DNA of 64,000 bases from an uncultured Propionibacteriaceae bacterium (GCA_937965785.1 CALCKT010000012.1:78449-142448), one strand, 5' to 3'; shown: positions 49,147-57,451, numbered from the stretch's first letter. Notes: generated by a model not told the origin, from the sequence alone. Numbers and translations are program-made.

Positions 49147-50043
49147 TCAGTAGTAGTACGGGAACCCCGACCAGTCGGGGGTACGGCGCTCCAGGAAGGA
49201 GTCGCGGCCCTCCACTGCCTCGTCGGTCATGTAGGCCAGGCGGGTGGCCTCTCCGAGCAGCACCTGCTGGCCGACGAGCCCGTCGTCGATCAGGTTGAAG
49301 GAGTACTTCAGCATTCGCTGCGCGGTCGGGGACTTCCCGCAGATCCTCGCCGCCCAGTCGAGCCCGGTCTCCTCCAGTTCCTCGTGCGGCACCACCTTGT
49401 TGACCATGCCCATTTCGTGGGCCTCCTGGGCGTCGTGGACGTCGCCGAGGAAGAAGATCTGGCGGGCGAACTTCTGCCCCACCTGGCGGGCCAGGTAGGC
49501 GGATCCGAAACCGCCGTCGAAGGAACCGACATCGGCGTCGGTCTGCTTGAAGCGGGCGTGCTCGCGGGAGGCGATGGTCAGGTCGGCGACGACGTGCAGG
49601 GAGTGCCCGCCGCCCGCGGCCCAGCCGTTGACGAGCGCGATCACGACCTTGGGCATGAACCGGATGAGCCGCTGCGCTTCCAGGATGTGCAACCGGGCGA
49701 GTTTCGCCTTGTCGACGGTGTTCGCGGTCTCGCCGTCGGCGTACTGGTATCCGGCGCGACCCCGGATGCGCTGGTCACCGCCGGAGCAGAACGCCCAGCC
49801 GCCGTCCTTCGGGCTCGGCCCGTTGCCGGTGAGCAGCACGCAGCCGATGTCGGCGCTGGTGCGGGCGTGTTCCAGGGCCGCGATCAGTTCGTCGACGGTG
49901 TGGGGCCGGAAGGCGTTGCGCACCTCGGGTCGGTTGAAGGCGATCCTGACGGCCGCGACATCGCGGGCGCGGTGGTAGGTGATGTCGGTGAACTCGAAGC
50001 CGGGGATCTCGTCCCATTTCTCGGGCCGGAACGGGTTGGTCAT
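49147..50043 (-). CDS. menB: 1,4-dihydroxy-2-naphthoyl-CoA synthase
   Basis: A 298-residue crotonase-fold enzyme of menaquinone biosynthesis. Diagnostic features are NRPEVRNAFRPHTVDELIAA, the oxyanion loop GGWAFCSGGDQRIRGR, the MPKVVIALVNGWAAGGGHSL strand, SFDGGFGSAYLARQVGQKFA and the C-terminal WSGFPYYY. ATG 50043 is preferred; GTG 50049 is possible. No other men gene is in the window. Confidence 0.95.
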   Translation of the reverse strand: MTNPFRPEKWDEIPGFEFTDITYHRARDVAAVRIAFNRPEVRNAFRPHTVDELIAALEHARTSADIGCVLLTGNGPSPKDGGWAFCSGGDQRIRGRAGYQYADGETANTVDKAKLARLHILEAQRLIRFMPKVVIALVNGWAAGGGHSLHVVADLTIASREHARFKQTDADVGSFDGGFGSAYLARQVGQKFARQIFFLGDVHDAQEAHEMGMVNKVVPHEELEETGLDWAARICGKSPTAQRMLKYSFNLIDDGLVGQQVLLGEATRLAYMTDEAVEGRDSFLERRTPDWSGFPYYY

Positions 50044-50071
50044 GCCCACACCCTAGAGGTTCCGCACCTCC

Positions 50072-50803
50072 TCAGAGGTAGGGACGTTCCAGGGCGCGGC
50101 GGGCGCGGTCGGGGAAGTTCGTGATGACCGCGTCGACTCCCAGCGCCGCGAGGAAGCGGATGTCCTCGTTCTTGTCGACGGTCCACACGTTCACCCCAAC
50201 CCCGGCCTCGTGACACAGCCACATGTAGTTGGGTTGCTGGAGGGCGTAGAAATGCGGGTGGAGGAACTTGGCCCCGAAGACGTTGGCGTAACGCCACGGG
50301 TCGTAGAGGCCGTCGGAGTACAGCAGGCCGAGGCATTCCGGGGGCACCGCCCCGCGCAGGTTCGCCAGAGCGAAGTGGTTGAACGACGAGAACAGCACCC
50401 GGTGGAGCATCCCGGCTTCCTGCACGATCGTCAGGGCGTCGTTCTCCATGCCGGGATACAGCTCGATGCTGTTCTTCAGTTCGAGGTTGATGCGCAGCCG
50501 GGTGGGTTCGAGCAGTTCAAGGACCTCCCGGAGGGTGGGGATCTGCACCTTCCGGTGACCGACGAAACCGTTGCTGAAGTTGCACAGCCGCAGCTGCTCC
50601 AAGGTCAGGTCGGCCACCCTGCCGAACCCGTTCGAGGTGCGGTTGATGGTTTCGTCGTGGATGACGACGAGCTGCCCGTCGATGGTGCGTTGCACGTCGA
50701 GTTCAACGCCGTCCGCACCCATCTCGATCGCCTGTTGGATGGCGGGAATGGTGTTCTCGGGGGCGTATGCCGATGCTCCACGATGAGCCCAGATCGCTGT
50801 CAT
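50072..50803 (-). CDS. Glycerophosphodiester phosphodiesterase
   Basis: A 243-residue GDPD enzyme that hydrolyses glycerophosphodiesters to glycerol-3-phosphate. It opens IWAHRGASAYAPENTIPAIQ, then GADGVELDVQRTIDGQLVVI, HDETINRTSNG, and later RINLELKNSIE, FSSFNHFAL and VNVWTVDKNEDIRFLAALGV. ATG 50803 with GGGGAGGAG is chosen. It lies 28 bp upstream of menB on the same strand, so the two may be co-transcribed. Confidence 0.94.
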   Translation of the reverse strand: MTAIWAHRGASAYAPENTIPAIQQAIEMGADGVELDVQRTIDGQLVVIHDETINRTSNGFGRVADLTLEQLRLCNFSNGFVGHRKVQIPTLREVLELLEPTRLRINLELKNSIELYPGMENDALTIVQEAGMLHRVLFSSFNHFALANLRGAVPPECLGLLYSDGLYDPWRYANVFGAKFLHPHFYALQQPNYMWLCHEAGVGVNVWTVDKNEDIRFLAALGVDAVITNFPDRARRALERPYL

Positions 50804-50877
50804 GATTCTCCTCCCCGGCCATGATATGCCCTCTGGCAAGGGTTTTCGGGAAGAACGCGGGCCGGGTCCTCCCCGGG

Positions 50878-51134
50878 GCTGGTTGAACCGACCCGCAAGC
50901 CATCTCCTTCAAAGCCGGTTGAGCCGACCCCCGAGTTCTCACCTTCAAAGCTGGTTGAGCCGACCCGCGAGCGTCAGCGAGCAGGTCGAGTCGAAACCAG
51001 GCCGACCGCACCCGGGAAACCGTGGTCAGGTCTGCTGCCCGGCCGCCTGATGGTTTCGACACGGGCCGTTCGTTCCTCACGGCCCGGCTCAACCAGCTTC
51101 AGGACGGGGCGCTCACGAGCTGGCTCAACCAGCT
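50878..51134. repeat. Family C repeat cluster (GGTTGAGCCG...GAGTCGAAACC)
   Basis: Three forward copies start near 50879, 50914 and 50949, the last complete to 50997. An inverted complete copy is at 51051-51098 and a partial inverted copy at 51117-51134. The complete forward and inverted copies form a long cruciform. The same element lies at 56271-56315 and inside araC at 56918-56962. It fills the gap between the GDPD gene and the next CDS. Confidence 0.85.
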
Positions 51135-51144
51135 TGTTCGGGCT

Positions 51145-52482
51145 TCACTCCTTCATGACGAAGGCGGTGCTCGGCACCCCGTAGTGGGCGTAGACGGATT
51201 CGCAGCCGTGGCAGGGACCCACGAGCTTGTCCTCCGGGGCTCTGATCACCACCTCCATGCCGAGTTCGGGCAGCTTGTCGACGCCGTTCGCCTCCGCGGC
51301 CTGGGACAGCACCTTGAAGGCCGCGTCCAGCGAGTGGTTCCACTTCGCGTAGGGGCCGCCGCCGCGGATCGCGTTGTCCAGCCAGGCCTCGTACCAGGCG
51401 ACGAATCCCGTCGCCACCCGCCGGAACTCCCCGTCGCAGAACCGGGAATCGAGCGCCACCGAGCCGTCGATCAGGTCGAGCGCCCACTGGGCTCCGCAAC
51501 CGGCCTGCGCCAGGTGCAGCCAGCTGTCGGTGATCGGGCGCAGGTCGAGACCGTAACCGGGTCCGGCCCCGGATGCGGCGATCTCGTCGACGAACCAGCG
51601 GGCGTCCGCGGGCAGTTCGATGGAGTCGGTGAACCCGGGAGCGCCGAGCCGCATCCCGTGGTTGCGGCCGCCGAGCCAGCCCGCCTCGTTCCGGGAATCC
51701 CCGGATGCGTTCCGCAGCAGGTCGAGGGTGAGTTGCAGGTCGTGGCGGGTGAGCCGGGGTGCGGGGTCGATTGGTTTCAGGAGCGCCCACTCGCGCAGCA
51801 CCCGGATGCCCTCGGCCTCCGTCGGACCCTCGGCCAGGACCACGCGGCCGGGTTCCCAGTCGTCGCCGCCGAGCTTGACCTCGGCGATCCGGTTCGGTCC
51901 GACACCGAGGAAACAGCCGAGCGGGACGATGTCGTTACCGCGGGTGGCGGGGATGACGCCGCTGTCCAGCACCTTCGTCGTGAGCGCCCGGGAACCGCCC
52001 AGCCGTTCACGGTAGGCCTGCGCCACCTCGATCGGCACGCCGATGCTGCGGTCGATGGAGCCCATGGTGACGAGGTATCTCCGGCCCTGGAGCGTGGTCT
52101 CGAACTGCTCCACGTCGGGGTTCTCGGTGTCGATGAGGTCTGCCCGTCCGATCGCGGTCAGCAGCACCGGCCCGAACGCGCAGGCCCAGTTGCACCCGGA
52201 CGTGACCAGCGCCCGGTACATGTCGTCGCCGTAGCCGCTGGCCGTGACGAGGGCCCCGGGGGTTCCCAGGACGCCTCCCCGGATGTCGAGGGTTATGAAG
52301 ACGCCGTGGGGTGGTTCCTCCTGCATCGAGTTGATGTAGCACTTGATCACGGGCAGGCCCTCGCCGAGCTGCACAATCTGGACGTCGTCCTCCTCGACCA
52401 CCTGCGCCCCGTTGAAATGGTTCGCGATCACGCCGGCCAGTATCTTCTCGGGGGTGGGGTTCGGGTCATTGGGTTCGCTCAT
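51145..52482 (-). CDS. Conserved protein of unknown function
   Basis: A 445-residue cytosolic protein. The N-terminal half (QIVQLGEGLPVIKCYINSMQ, HGVFITLDIRGGVLGTPGAL, YRALVTSGCNWACAFGPVLL) may be a DUF6348-like domain; the C-terminal half (HSLDAAFKVLSQAAEANGVD, PCHGCESVYAHYGVPSTAFV) carries two closely spaced Cys. ATG 52482 is the likely start; the longer frame overlaps the tRNA. I do not recognise a firm function. It ends next to the family C repeats. Confidence 0.7.
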   Translation of the reverse strand: MSEPNDPNPTPEKILAGVIANHFNGAQVVEEDDVQIVQLGEGLPVIKCYINSMQEEPPHGVFITLDIRGGVLGTPGALVTASGYGDDMYRALVTSGCNWACAFGPVLLTAIGRADLIDTENPDVEQFETTLQGRRYLVTMGSIDRSIGVPIEVAQAYRERLGGSRALTTKVLDSGVIPATRGNDIVPLGCFLGVGPNRIAEVKLGGDDWEPGRVVLAEGPTEAEGIRVLREWALLKPIDPAPRLTRHDLQLTLDLLRNASGDSRNEAGWLGGRNHGMRLGAPGFTDSIELPADARWFVDEIAASGAGPGYGLDLRPITDSWLHLAQAGCGAQWALDLIDGSVALDSRFCDGEFRRVATGFVAWYEAWLDNAIRGGGPYAKWNHSLDAAFKVLSQAAEANGVDKLPELGMEVVIRAPEDKLVGPCHGCESVYAHYGVPSTAFVMKE

Positions 52483-52532
52483 GCCCCCATGACAACACAC
52501 TTCCGGGGCAGCAGAAAGCGGGGCAGCAGAAA

Positions 52533-52565
52533 GGCCTCGCGCCGGGAGGTTCGGGCTGCGAGGCC
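52533..52565 (-). terminator. Terminator of tRNA-Arg(ACG)
   Basis: GGCCTCGC (52533-52540) pairs with GCGAGGCC (52558-52565). On the minus strand it is followed by TTTCTGC, as after tRNA-Ser(CGA). Confidence 0.65.
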
Positions 52566-52576
52566 CGGTGTCGTGG

Positions 52577-52649
52577 CGCGCTCGGAGGGACTCGAACCCC
52601 CAACCTTCTGATCCGTAGTCAGATGCTCTATCCATTAAGCTACGAGCGC
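52577..52649 (-). tRNA. tRNA-Arg (anticodon ACG)
   Basis: Minus-strand cloverleaf: acceptor GCGCTCG/CGAGCGC, D-arm TAGCTTAATGGATAGAGC, anticodon stem-loop TCTGA-CT-ACG-GA-TCAGA and T-arm GGGGGTTCGAGTCCCTC. A34 is the TadA target, converted to inosine to read CGU, CGC and CGA. Confidence 0.97.
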
Positions 52650-52703
52650 GGGCGAGGAGTAACTATACGGGCCCACCCGCGGCTTGGCAAAACCGCGAAA
52701 CGC

Positions 52704-52735
52704 GAGCGGCCCCGGGGGGAGCCCCGGGGCCGCTC
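52704..52735 (-). terminator. Terminator of tRNA-Ser(GCT)
   Basis: A perfect 14-bp stem, GAGCGGCCCCGGGG with CCCCGGGGCCGCTC, and a 4-nt loop, just 3' of the minus-strand tRNA gene. Confidence 0.75.
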
Positions 52736-52744
52736 GTAGACTGG

Positions 52745-52834
52745 CGGAGGTGGCGGGATTTGAACCCGCGATGGGGTTGAGCCCCAAACCCGCTTAGCAG
52801 GCGGGCGCCATAGACCAGACTAGGCGACACCTCC
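52745..52834 (-). tRNA. tRNA-Ser (anticodon GCT)
   Basis: Minus-strand cloverleaf with acceptor GGAGGTG/CACCTCC, anticodon stem-loop CCCGC-CT-GCT-AA-GCGGG, long variable arm and T-arm GCGGGTTCAAATCCCGC. It reads AGC and AGU codons. Confidence 0.97.
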
Positions 52835-52971
52835 AGCGCGCTACAGACTAGCCGAGGCACAACAGCACCGGCAACCGACTCCCCGTGGCGGCGCAGGCCG
52901 CCGCAGCGACTGTCCTCCGTACGTCCGACCGACAAGTACACTGAACCCTCGATGCGAGAGGAGAACGCGTC

Positions 52972-54849
52972 TTGACCAGCAAAAAATATCCGCGGCTCTT
53001 TCGCGGCGGTGACCCGGAACGTCGGCATGACGACGTCACGGGTGGGTTGAGCGACGAGTCCGAAACCGAACAGACATCCATCCGCCCCCACAAGGTATCG
53101 GATCACGGATCGAAAACCTCGGAGAAAACCACCTCCCGCAGCGCCACCGACTCCCCCGCGAAAAGCGGCAGGGATTCCTCGAAAAAGAACAGGGACTCGT
53201 CGACGAGCAGGTCGGGTGGTTCACGCGCCGGCGCCAAGATGGCCGAACCACGCGGGACCAGGGACGACTCCGCCCCCAAGCACGCCGCCGATTCCAAGGG
53301 GCCGCCGGACAGGGCCTTCAGGCGAAGCGTGACCCTGACCGTGGCCAGCGCCCTGCTGCCGGGGCTCGGGCTCATGGGGGCCAGGCAACGCTGGATGAGG
53401 ATCCTGGGGGCGCTGCTCCCCATCGGTTTCCTGGGTGGCCTGGTCCTGTTGGCGGTGCGCGCCGTCATGAACCCGGAGGTCGCCATCGGCTGGGCCCTCA
53501 GACCCGGGATCCTGCGCGGCACCATACTGGTCCTGATCGTCGCCGCGCTGGGCTGGGCCTGCCTGATCACCCTGACCCACCTCATCACCAGACCCAAGGG
53601 CCTGGCCACGGCGAAACGGGCCATCGGGGCGGGCCTGGTGGTCGTTCTCACCTTCGTCGTCTCCGCCCCGCTGGCGGTGGCCGCCCGCTACACCCTGTCC
53701 CAGCTGCAGCTGGTGGAGAAGGTCTTCGGCCCCGACGTCCAGGCCAGCGGCCGTCCCGACATCGACGTGAATGCCGAGAACCCGTGGAAGGACACCCCAC
53801 GTCTCAACATCCTGCTGCTCGGCGCGGACAGCACGGGCAGCCGCATAGCCGACAACAATGGGATCTACGTCCCCCGCACCGACACCATCATGGTGGCCTC
53901 CATCGACACCACGACGGGAAACACCACCCTGGTCCAGATTCCCCGCAGCGTGGAGCGCACCCCGTTCCCGGAGGGCAGCAAGCTGGCGAAGCTGTTCCCC
54001 CGTGGTTTCCGTGGCGCCGGGGACAGCACGGAATGGCTGATCAACGCCATCTGGGAGCGGACCGTCAGCAAGGACTACCCGGAGATGGCCGAAGCCGTCG
54101 CACCCGCCACCTATCCCGGCGCGGAGGCCCTGAAACAAGGGGTCGAGGGCGTGACCGGACTGCACATGCACTACTTCGCGCTGGTCAACATCGACGGCCT
54201 GCAGCAGCTGATCGACGCAATGGGCGGGGTGAGACTGAACGTCAACCGGAAACTTCCCATCGGCGGCGACCACCAGACCGGCGCCCGGCCCCACGGCTGG
54301 TTGAAGCCCGGCCCCGACCAGCTCCTTGATGGCTACAACGCCATGTGGTACGCGAGGAGCCGTTTCGACTCGGACGACTACGCCCGCATGGCCCGCCAGT
54401 CCTGCCTGGTGAACGCTGTCATCAAACAGGCGAACCCGACGACGATGCTCACCTCCTACGAGGGCATCGCCCAGGCCTCCTCGGACATGGTGATGACCGA
54501 CATCCCGCAGGAGGTGCTGGCCCCGCTGGCCCAGCTGGCCTTCAAGGTCAAGGACGCCTCGATCTCACGGCTCGCCTTCGTGCACGGCCAGAGCGGATTC
54601 GACGCGGGCAACCCGGATTTCGTGCTGATGCGCAAACGGGTACAGGACGCCATCAACCCGCCCTCCGCTACGAACACCCCCACGGAGAGCGCCTCCGCCG
54701 CACCCACCGAGGCCCCCAGCACCGCCAAGCCGTCGCCGACGAAACAGACCTCCTCGGAGCAGCCCAGTCCCTCTGCGGCGTCCTCCGACGCGGCTCCTCC
54801 GACCACCGAACGGATCGCGGACGCCTGTGCCTACCAGCCGGAGGAGTGA
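52972..54849 (+). CDS. LytR-CpsA-Psr (LCP) family cell-wall glycopolymer ligase
   Basis: A 625-residue membrane protein. Residues about 1-115 are a charged, disordered cytosolic tail. Three hydrophobic segments follow (about 125-240). The extracellular LCP domain covers about 275-520 with LNILLLGADSTGSR, YVPRTDTIMVASIDTTTGNT, VQIPRSVERTPFPEG, LVNIDGLQQLIDAMGGVRLN and LLDGYNAMWYARSRFDSDDY, the conserved Arg/Asp sites. A Thr/Ser/Pro-rich C-terminal tail ends it. LCP enzymes attach polysaccharide or teichoic-type polymers to peptidoglycan, fitting the polysaccharide genes at 59-64 kb. Start TTG 52972 after GAGAGGAGA; a TACACT -10 lies at 52937-52942. Confidence 0.92.
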   Translation: MTSKKYPRLFRGGDPERRHDDVTGGLSDESETEQTSIRPHKVSDHGSKTSEKTTSRSATDSPAKSGRDSSKKNRDSSTSRSGGSRAGAKMAEPRGTRDDSAPKHAADSKGPPDRAFRRSVTLTVASALLPGLGLMGARQRWMRILGALLPIGFLGGLVLLAVRAVMNPEVAIGWALRPGILRGTILVLIVAALGWACLITLTHLITRPKGLATAKRAIGAGLVVVLTFVVSAPLAVAARYTLSQLQLVEKVFGPDVQASGRPDIDVNAENPWKDTPRLNILLLGADSTGSRIADNNGIYVPRTDTIMVASIDTTTGNTTLVQIPRSVERTPFPEGSKLAKLFPRGFRGAGDSTEWLINAIWERTVSKDYPEMAEAVAPATYPGAEALKQGVEGVTGLHMHYFALVNIDGLQQLIDAMGGVRLNVNRKLPIGGDHQTGARPHGWLKPGPDQLLDGYNAMWYARSRFDSDDYARMARQSCLVNAVIKQANPTTMLTSYEGIAQASSDMVMTDIPQEVLAPLAQLAFKVKDASISRLAFVHGQSGFDAGNPDFVLMRKRVQDAINPPSATNTPTESASAAPTEAPSTAKPSPTKQTSSEQPSPSAASSDAAPPTTERIADACAYQPEE

Positions 54850-54873
54850 ACCGTCCGGGCGACGACCCAAGAG

Positions 54874-54958
54874 CGGCGAGAGTGGGATTCGAACCCACGG
54901 AGAGTTGCCCCTCGGCCGCTTTCAAGGCGGCTGCACTAGTCCACTATGCGATCTCGCC
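54874..54958 (-). tRNA. tRNA-Ser (anticodon TGA)
   Basis: Minus-strand cloverleaf: acceptor GGCGAGA/TCTCGCC, anticodon stem-loop GCCGC-CT-TGA-AA-GCGGC, long variable arm and T-arm GTGGGTTCGAATCCCAC. It reads UCA-type codons. It lies antisense to the 3' region of the LCP transcript. Confidence 0.97.
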
Positions 54959-55043
54959 GTGCGGGATTCATTCCGCGGAGACCATCTTAGGGGTTGAGGG
55001 GCTCCACGCTCCTCCGCCCCGCGCATGAATCGCGGAGGTCCGA

Positions 55044-55079
55044 CGGTTCAACGTCGCCACACGACGTTGAACCGTTTTT
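55044..55079 (+). terminator. Rho-independent terminator on the plus strand
   Basis: A perfect 13-bp stem, CGGTTCAACGTCG with CGACGTTGAACCG, a 5-nt loop and TTTTT directly after. It is the first strong terminator after the LCP gene, so LCP mRNA may extend across the tRNA-Ser gene in antisense. Confidence 0.85.
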
Positions 55080-55111
55080 CACCCGCGATTAGCGCACGGG
55101 AGAATGGACCG

Positions 55112-56032
55112 GTGCCACCCAAGTCACCGCTTCCGCCACGCCACGGGCTGCAGGCCGCGTGGGTCCGCACCCCCGACCGCGGGGCGCCCGCGCCGTGGGC
55201 GACGATGCGGGAGTTCCTGCTCGACAAACTGGGACCCGGCCGCGACTGCGTCGACCCGATGCTGGCTCGCGGTGACTTCGTCGACGAACACGGCGCGCCG
55301 TGGCGGGGCGACGAACCATACCGGCCCAACACCTTCGTCTGGTTCCACCGGGAGTTGCGGCCGGAGGCCGAGGTGCCGGGCGTGCTGGAGGTGCTGCACC
55401 GCGACGAACGGGTCGTCGTGTTCGACAAACCGCACTTCCTGTCGACCATTCCGCGCGGCAGGCACGTGCTGCAGAGCGCCGTCGTGAGGGGCAGGGCGGC
55501 CACGGGGCTGCCGGAGTTGTCGGCGGCGCACCGGCTGGATCGGGGCACCGCCGGGGTGCTGCTGATGACCACGGGGAAGCGGTGGCGTTCGGCGTATCAG
55601 GACGTTTTCGCGCGCCGCGAGGTGAGCAAGGTCTACGAGGCAATCGCCCCCTTCGACCCGGACGTCGGGTTTCCGCGGGTGGTGAGGTCGCACCTGGTCA
55701 AACGCATAGGGGTGCTGCAGGCCGAGACCCTGGACCTGCCGCCGAACTCGGAGACGTGGATCGACGTGATCGAGGTGCGCGGCGCGTGGGCCCGCTACGA
55801 GGTCCGTCCCCGAACCGGCCGGACCCACCAGATCCGCGCCCACTTCAATCAACTCGGGCTGCCGCTGCTCGGTGACCCGCTCTACCCGGTGATCTCGGAT
55901 GTGGAAATCGACGACTTCACCACCCCGCTGCGGCTGCTGGCCCGGGAGCTGTCCTTCACCGACCCCGTCGACGGATGCGAGCGGCGTTTCACGTCGCGTC
56001 GGCGGCTCACCTGGCCGGATGAGGTCGCGTGA
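55112..56032 (+). CDS. RluA-family pseudouridine synthase
   Basis: A 306-residue RNA-modifying enzyme. The catalytic Asp is in LSAAHRLDRGTAGVLLMTTG (about 140). Other landmarks are VLHRDERVVVFDKPHFLSTI, VYEAIAPFDP and the C-terminal ARYEVRPRTGRTHQIRAHFN then LGLPLLGDPLYP. The S4 domain is absent, as in RluA-type enzymes with a short N-terminus. GTG 55112 is chosen. The target uridine (rRNA or tRNA) cannot be told. Confidence 0.93.
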   Translation: MPPKSPLPPRHGLQAAWVRTPDRGAPAPWATMREFLLDKLGPGRDCVDPMLARGDFVDEHGAPWRGDEPYRPNTFVWFHRELRPEAEVPGVLEVLHRDERVVVFDKPHFLSTIPRGRHVLQSAVVRGRAATGLPELSAAHRLDRGTAGVLLMTTGKRWRSAYQDVFARREVSKVYEAIAPFDPDVGFPRVVRSHLVKRIGVLQAETLDLPPNSETWIDVIEVRGAWARYEVRPRTGRTHQIRAHFNQLGLPLLGDPLYPVISDVEIDDFTTPLRLLARELSFTDPVDGCERRFTSRRRLTWPDEVA

Positions 56033-56048
56033 TCCCTCGCCCGCCCCT

Positions 56049-56150
56049 CCCCCGGTTTACCACCCCGGTTTACCGTCCCTCCCGGTTTACCCACCCCCGG
56101 CTTGCCGTCCCTCTGGTTTACCGTCCCGCCCCCGGTTGGCCGTCCCTCTG
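56049..56150. repeat. Degenerate tandem repeats (GGTTTACCGTCCCTC type)
   Basis: About six imperfect runs of a 16-18 bp C-rich unit, CGGTTTACCGTCCCTC and variants, directly after the RluA-type gene and joining a family B element. Confidence 0.7.
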
Positions 56151-56255
56151 GTTTGCTGGCCTTACCACCCATTTGCTGGGCTTGTTCACGTTCGCTGGCC
56201 TCACAGCGCAGGCAAACATGAACAAGCCCAGCAAAACCGGATCAAGGCCAGCAAA
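56151..56255. repeat. Family B nested inverted repeat, copy 1
   Basis: An inner 17-bp perfect pair, TTTGCTGGGCTTGTTCA with TGAACAAGCCCAGCAAA, encloses TTCGCTGGCCTCACAGCGCA. An outer GTTTGCTGGCCTT/AAGGCCAGCAAAA pair wraps it. The element would fold into one long hairpin in DNA or RNA. Confidence 0.85.
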
Positions 56256-56270
56256 ACATCCTGCTCAAAG

Positions 56271-56315
56271 CCGGTTCAGCCGGGCCGCGACGAAGGATCA
56301 GCCCGAGACGAAACC
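56271..56315. repeat. Family C repeat, intergenic copy upstream of araC
   Basis: 45 bp, CCGGTTCAGCCGGGCCGCGA through GAGACGAAACC, matching the copy inside araC (56918-56962) at about 40 positions. It ends just before the araC ribosome binding site. Confidence 0.9.
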
Positions 56316-56336
56316 AGCGTGAGGGAGGATGGGGGC

Positions 56337-57077
56337 GTGCACGTTGAGGAATCGCTGGGCGCCGGACGCACGATGTGGCGGTCCCGGGGCGCGGCGGCCG
56401 CGGTCATTCCCGCCGACGGGTGCGTCGACGTCATCCTGCGCGGCGACGACGTCCACCTGGCAGGCCCCTCCACCGTGTGCATTCCCACCAGCCCCAACGT
56501 CGGTGAGACGGTCGGGATCCGGTTCGACCCCGGGCTGGCGGCCGGGGTGCTGCGGTTCAGCCCCGCCGAGGTTCGCGACCTGGCCGCCCCGCTGCGGGAT
56601 GTCGTCGGAGCGGCCCGCACCGCGGAGGTCGCGCGGATCCTGCGCACGCTCCGTTCCTTCGGAACCGCTCCCGGGAGCGACCTTCTGGCCTCCCCCGCCG
56701 ACGGCTGGGTCGGGTTGGTCCGTCGCGCTGCCGCTACCGGGGCCAGTGCCGTGCAGGTGGCCGGGGAGATCGGCTGGTCCACCCGCCACCTGCGACGCCG
56801 GATGCTCGCGACCTTCGGGTACGGCTACGGCTCCCTGGTGCGGGTAGCGCGGATGCGACGGGCCCTGTCGCTGATGGGGCCGGGAAGCGGATCTCCCGCA
56901 GGCCCGGCCGCCACGCACTGGTTGAGCCGGGCCGCGACGAGGGAGCAGCCCGAGTCGAAACCCTCCTTGGCTGCTGTGGCGCACGCCGCCGGATACGCGG
57001 ATCAGGCGCACATGACCCGCGATTTCCGGCTCCTGGTGGGCCGGACCCCGGCTCAGGTGGCGGGCAGCCAGGCGTAG
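56337..57077 (+). CDS. AraC-type regulator with a 15-residue repeat insertion
   Basis: A 246-residue regulator. The N-terminal half (SLGAGRTMWRSRGAAAAVIP, GCVDVILRGDDVHLAGP) resembles the DUF6597/AraC-associated ligand domain. The DNA-binding end has the first HTH helix pair GASAVQVAGEIGWSTRHLRR and the second SLAAVAHAAGYADQAHMTRD then FRLLVGRTPAQVA. Between them residues 195-209 (WLSRAATREQPESKP) are encoded by a family C repeat, in frame. GTG 56337 has GGGAGG upstream. It overlaps the VOC gene tail to tail by 25 bp. The insertion lies in the linker helix joining the two HTH units, so DNA binding may be altered or lost. Confidence 0.88.
   Translation: MHVEESLGAGRTMWRSRGAAAAVIPADGCVDVILRGDDVHLAGPSTVCIPTSPNVGETVGIRFDPGLAAGVLRFSPAEVRDLAAPLRDVVGAARTAEVARILRTLRSFGTAPGSDLLASPADGWVGLVRRAAATGASAVQVAGEIGWSTRHLRRRMLATFGYGYGSLVRVARMRRALSLMGPGSGSPAGPAATHWLSRAATREQPESKPSLAAVAHAAGYADQAHMTRDFRLLVGRTPAQVAGSQA
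56918..56962. repeat. Family C repeat inserted in the araC coding sequence
   Basis: CTGGTTGAGCCGGGCCGCGA through GAGTCGAAACC, 45 bp (15 codons exactly), no stop in the used frame. Close match to the intergenic copy 650 bp upstream. Confidence 0.92.
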
Positions 57078-57451
57078 AGGTCGATCGAGTTGCCGTCGGG
57101 GTCGTGGAGCGTGGCGTAGCGCTGCCCCCAGTGCGCGTCCCACGGTTCGACGTGTCCGTGATGCCCGGCCGCCACGAGGTCGCAATAGACGCGGTCCACC
57201 TGCTCCGGGCTGCCCATGTCGAAGGCCAGGGCGATGCGATGCCCACCCGTCGGGACGGTGTAGCCGGTATCGAACCCGCGGATGACGTCGACGCTGTCCC
57301 ATGCGATGACGGTGCCGTCGCCGAGTTTCGCCTCGACGTGCGGGGCGTCGTCGGAACCTGCCGGGACGGTGATGCCGAGGGCGCGGTAGAAGGCCAGCGA
57401 TGCGGCCATGTCGGAGGTGACGATCCCGATGAAACCAAGTGTGAGAGCCAT
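57053..57451 (-). CDS. VOC/glyoxalase-like protein
   Basis: A 132-residue vicinal-oxygen-chelate fold protein: LTLGFIGIVTSDMAASLAFY, RALGITVPAGSDDAPHVEAK, then GHHGHVEPWDAHWGQRYATL and HDPDGNSIDLYAWLP, the two beta-alpha-beta-beta-beta units of the family. Related proteins include glyoxalases and antibiotic-binding proteins. Convergent with araC, which may regulate it; the pair lies between two family B repeats. Confidence 0.9.
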   Translation of the reverse strand: MALTLGFIGIVTSDMAASLAFYRALGITVPAGSDDAPHVEAKLGDGTVIAWDSVDVIRGFDTGYTVPTGGHRIALAFDMGSPEQVDRVYCDLVAAGHHGHVEPWDAHWGQRYATLHDPDGNSIDLYAWLPAT

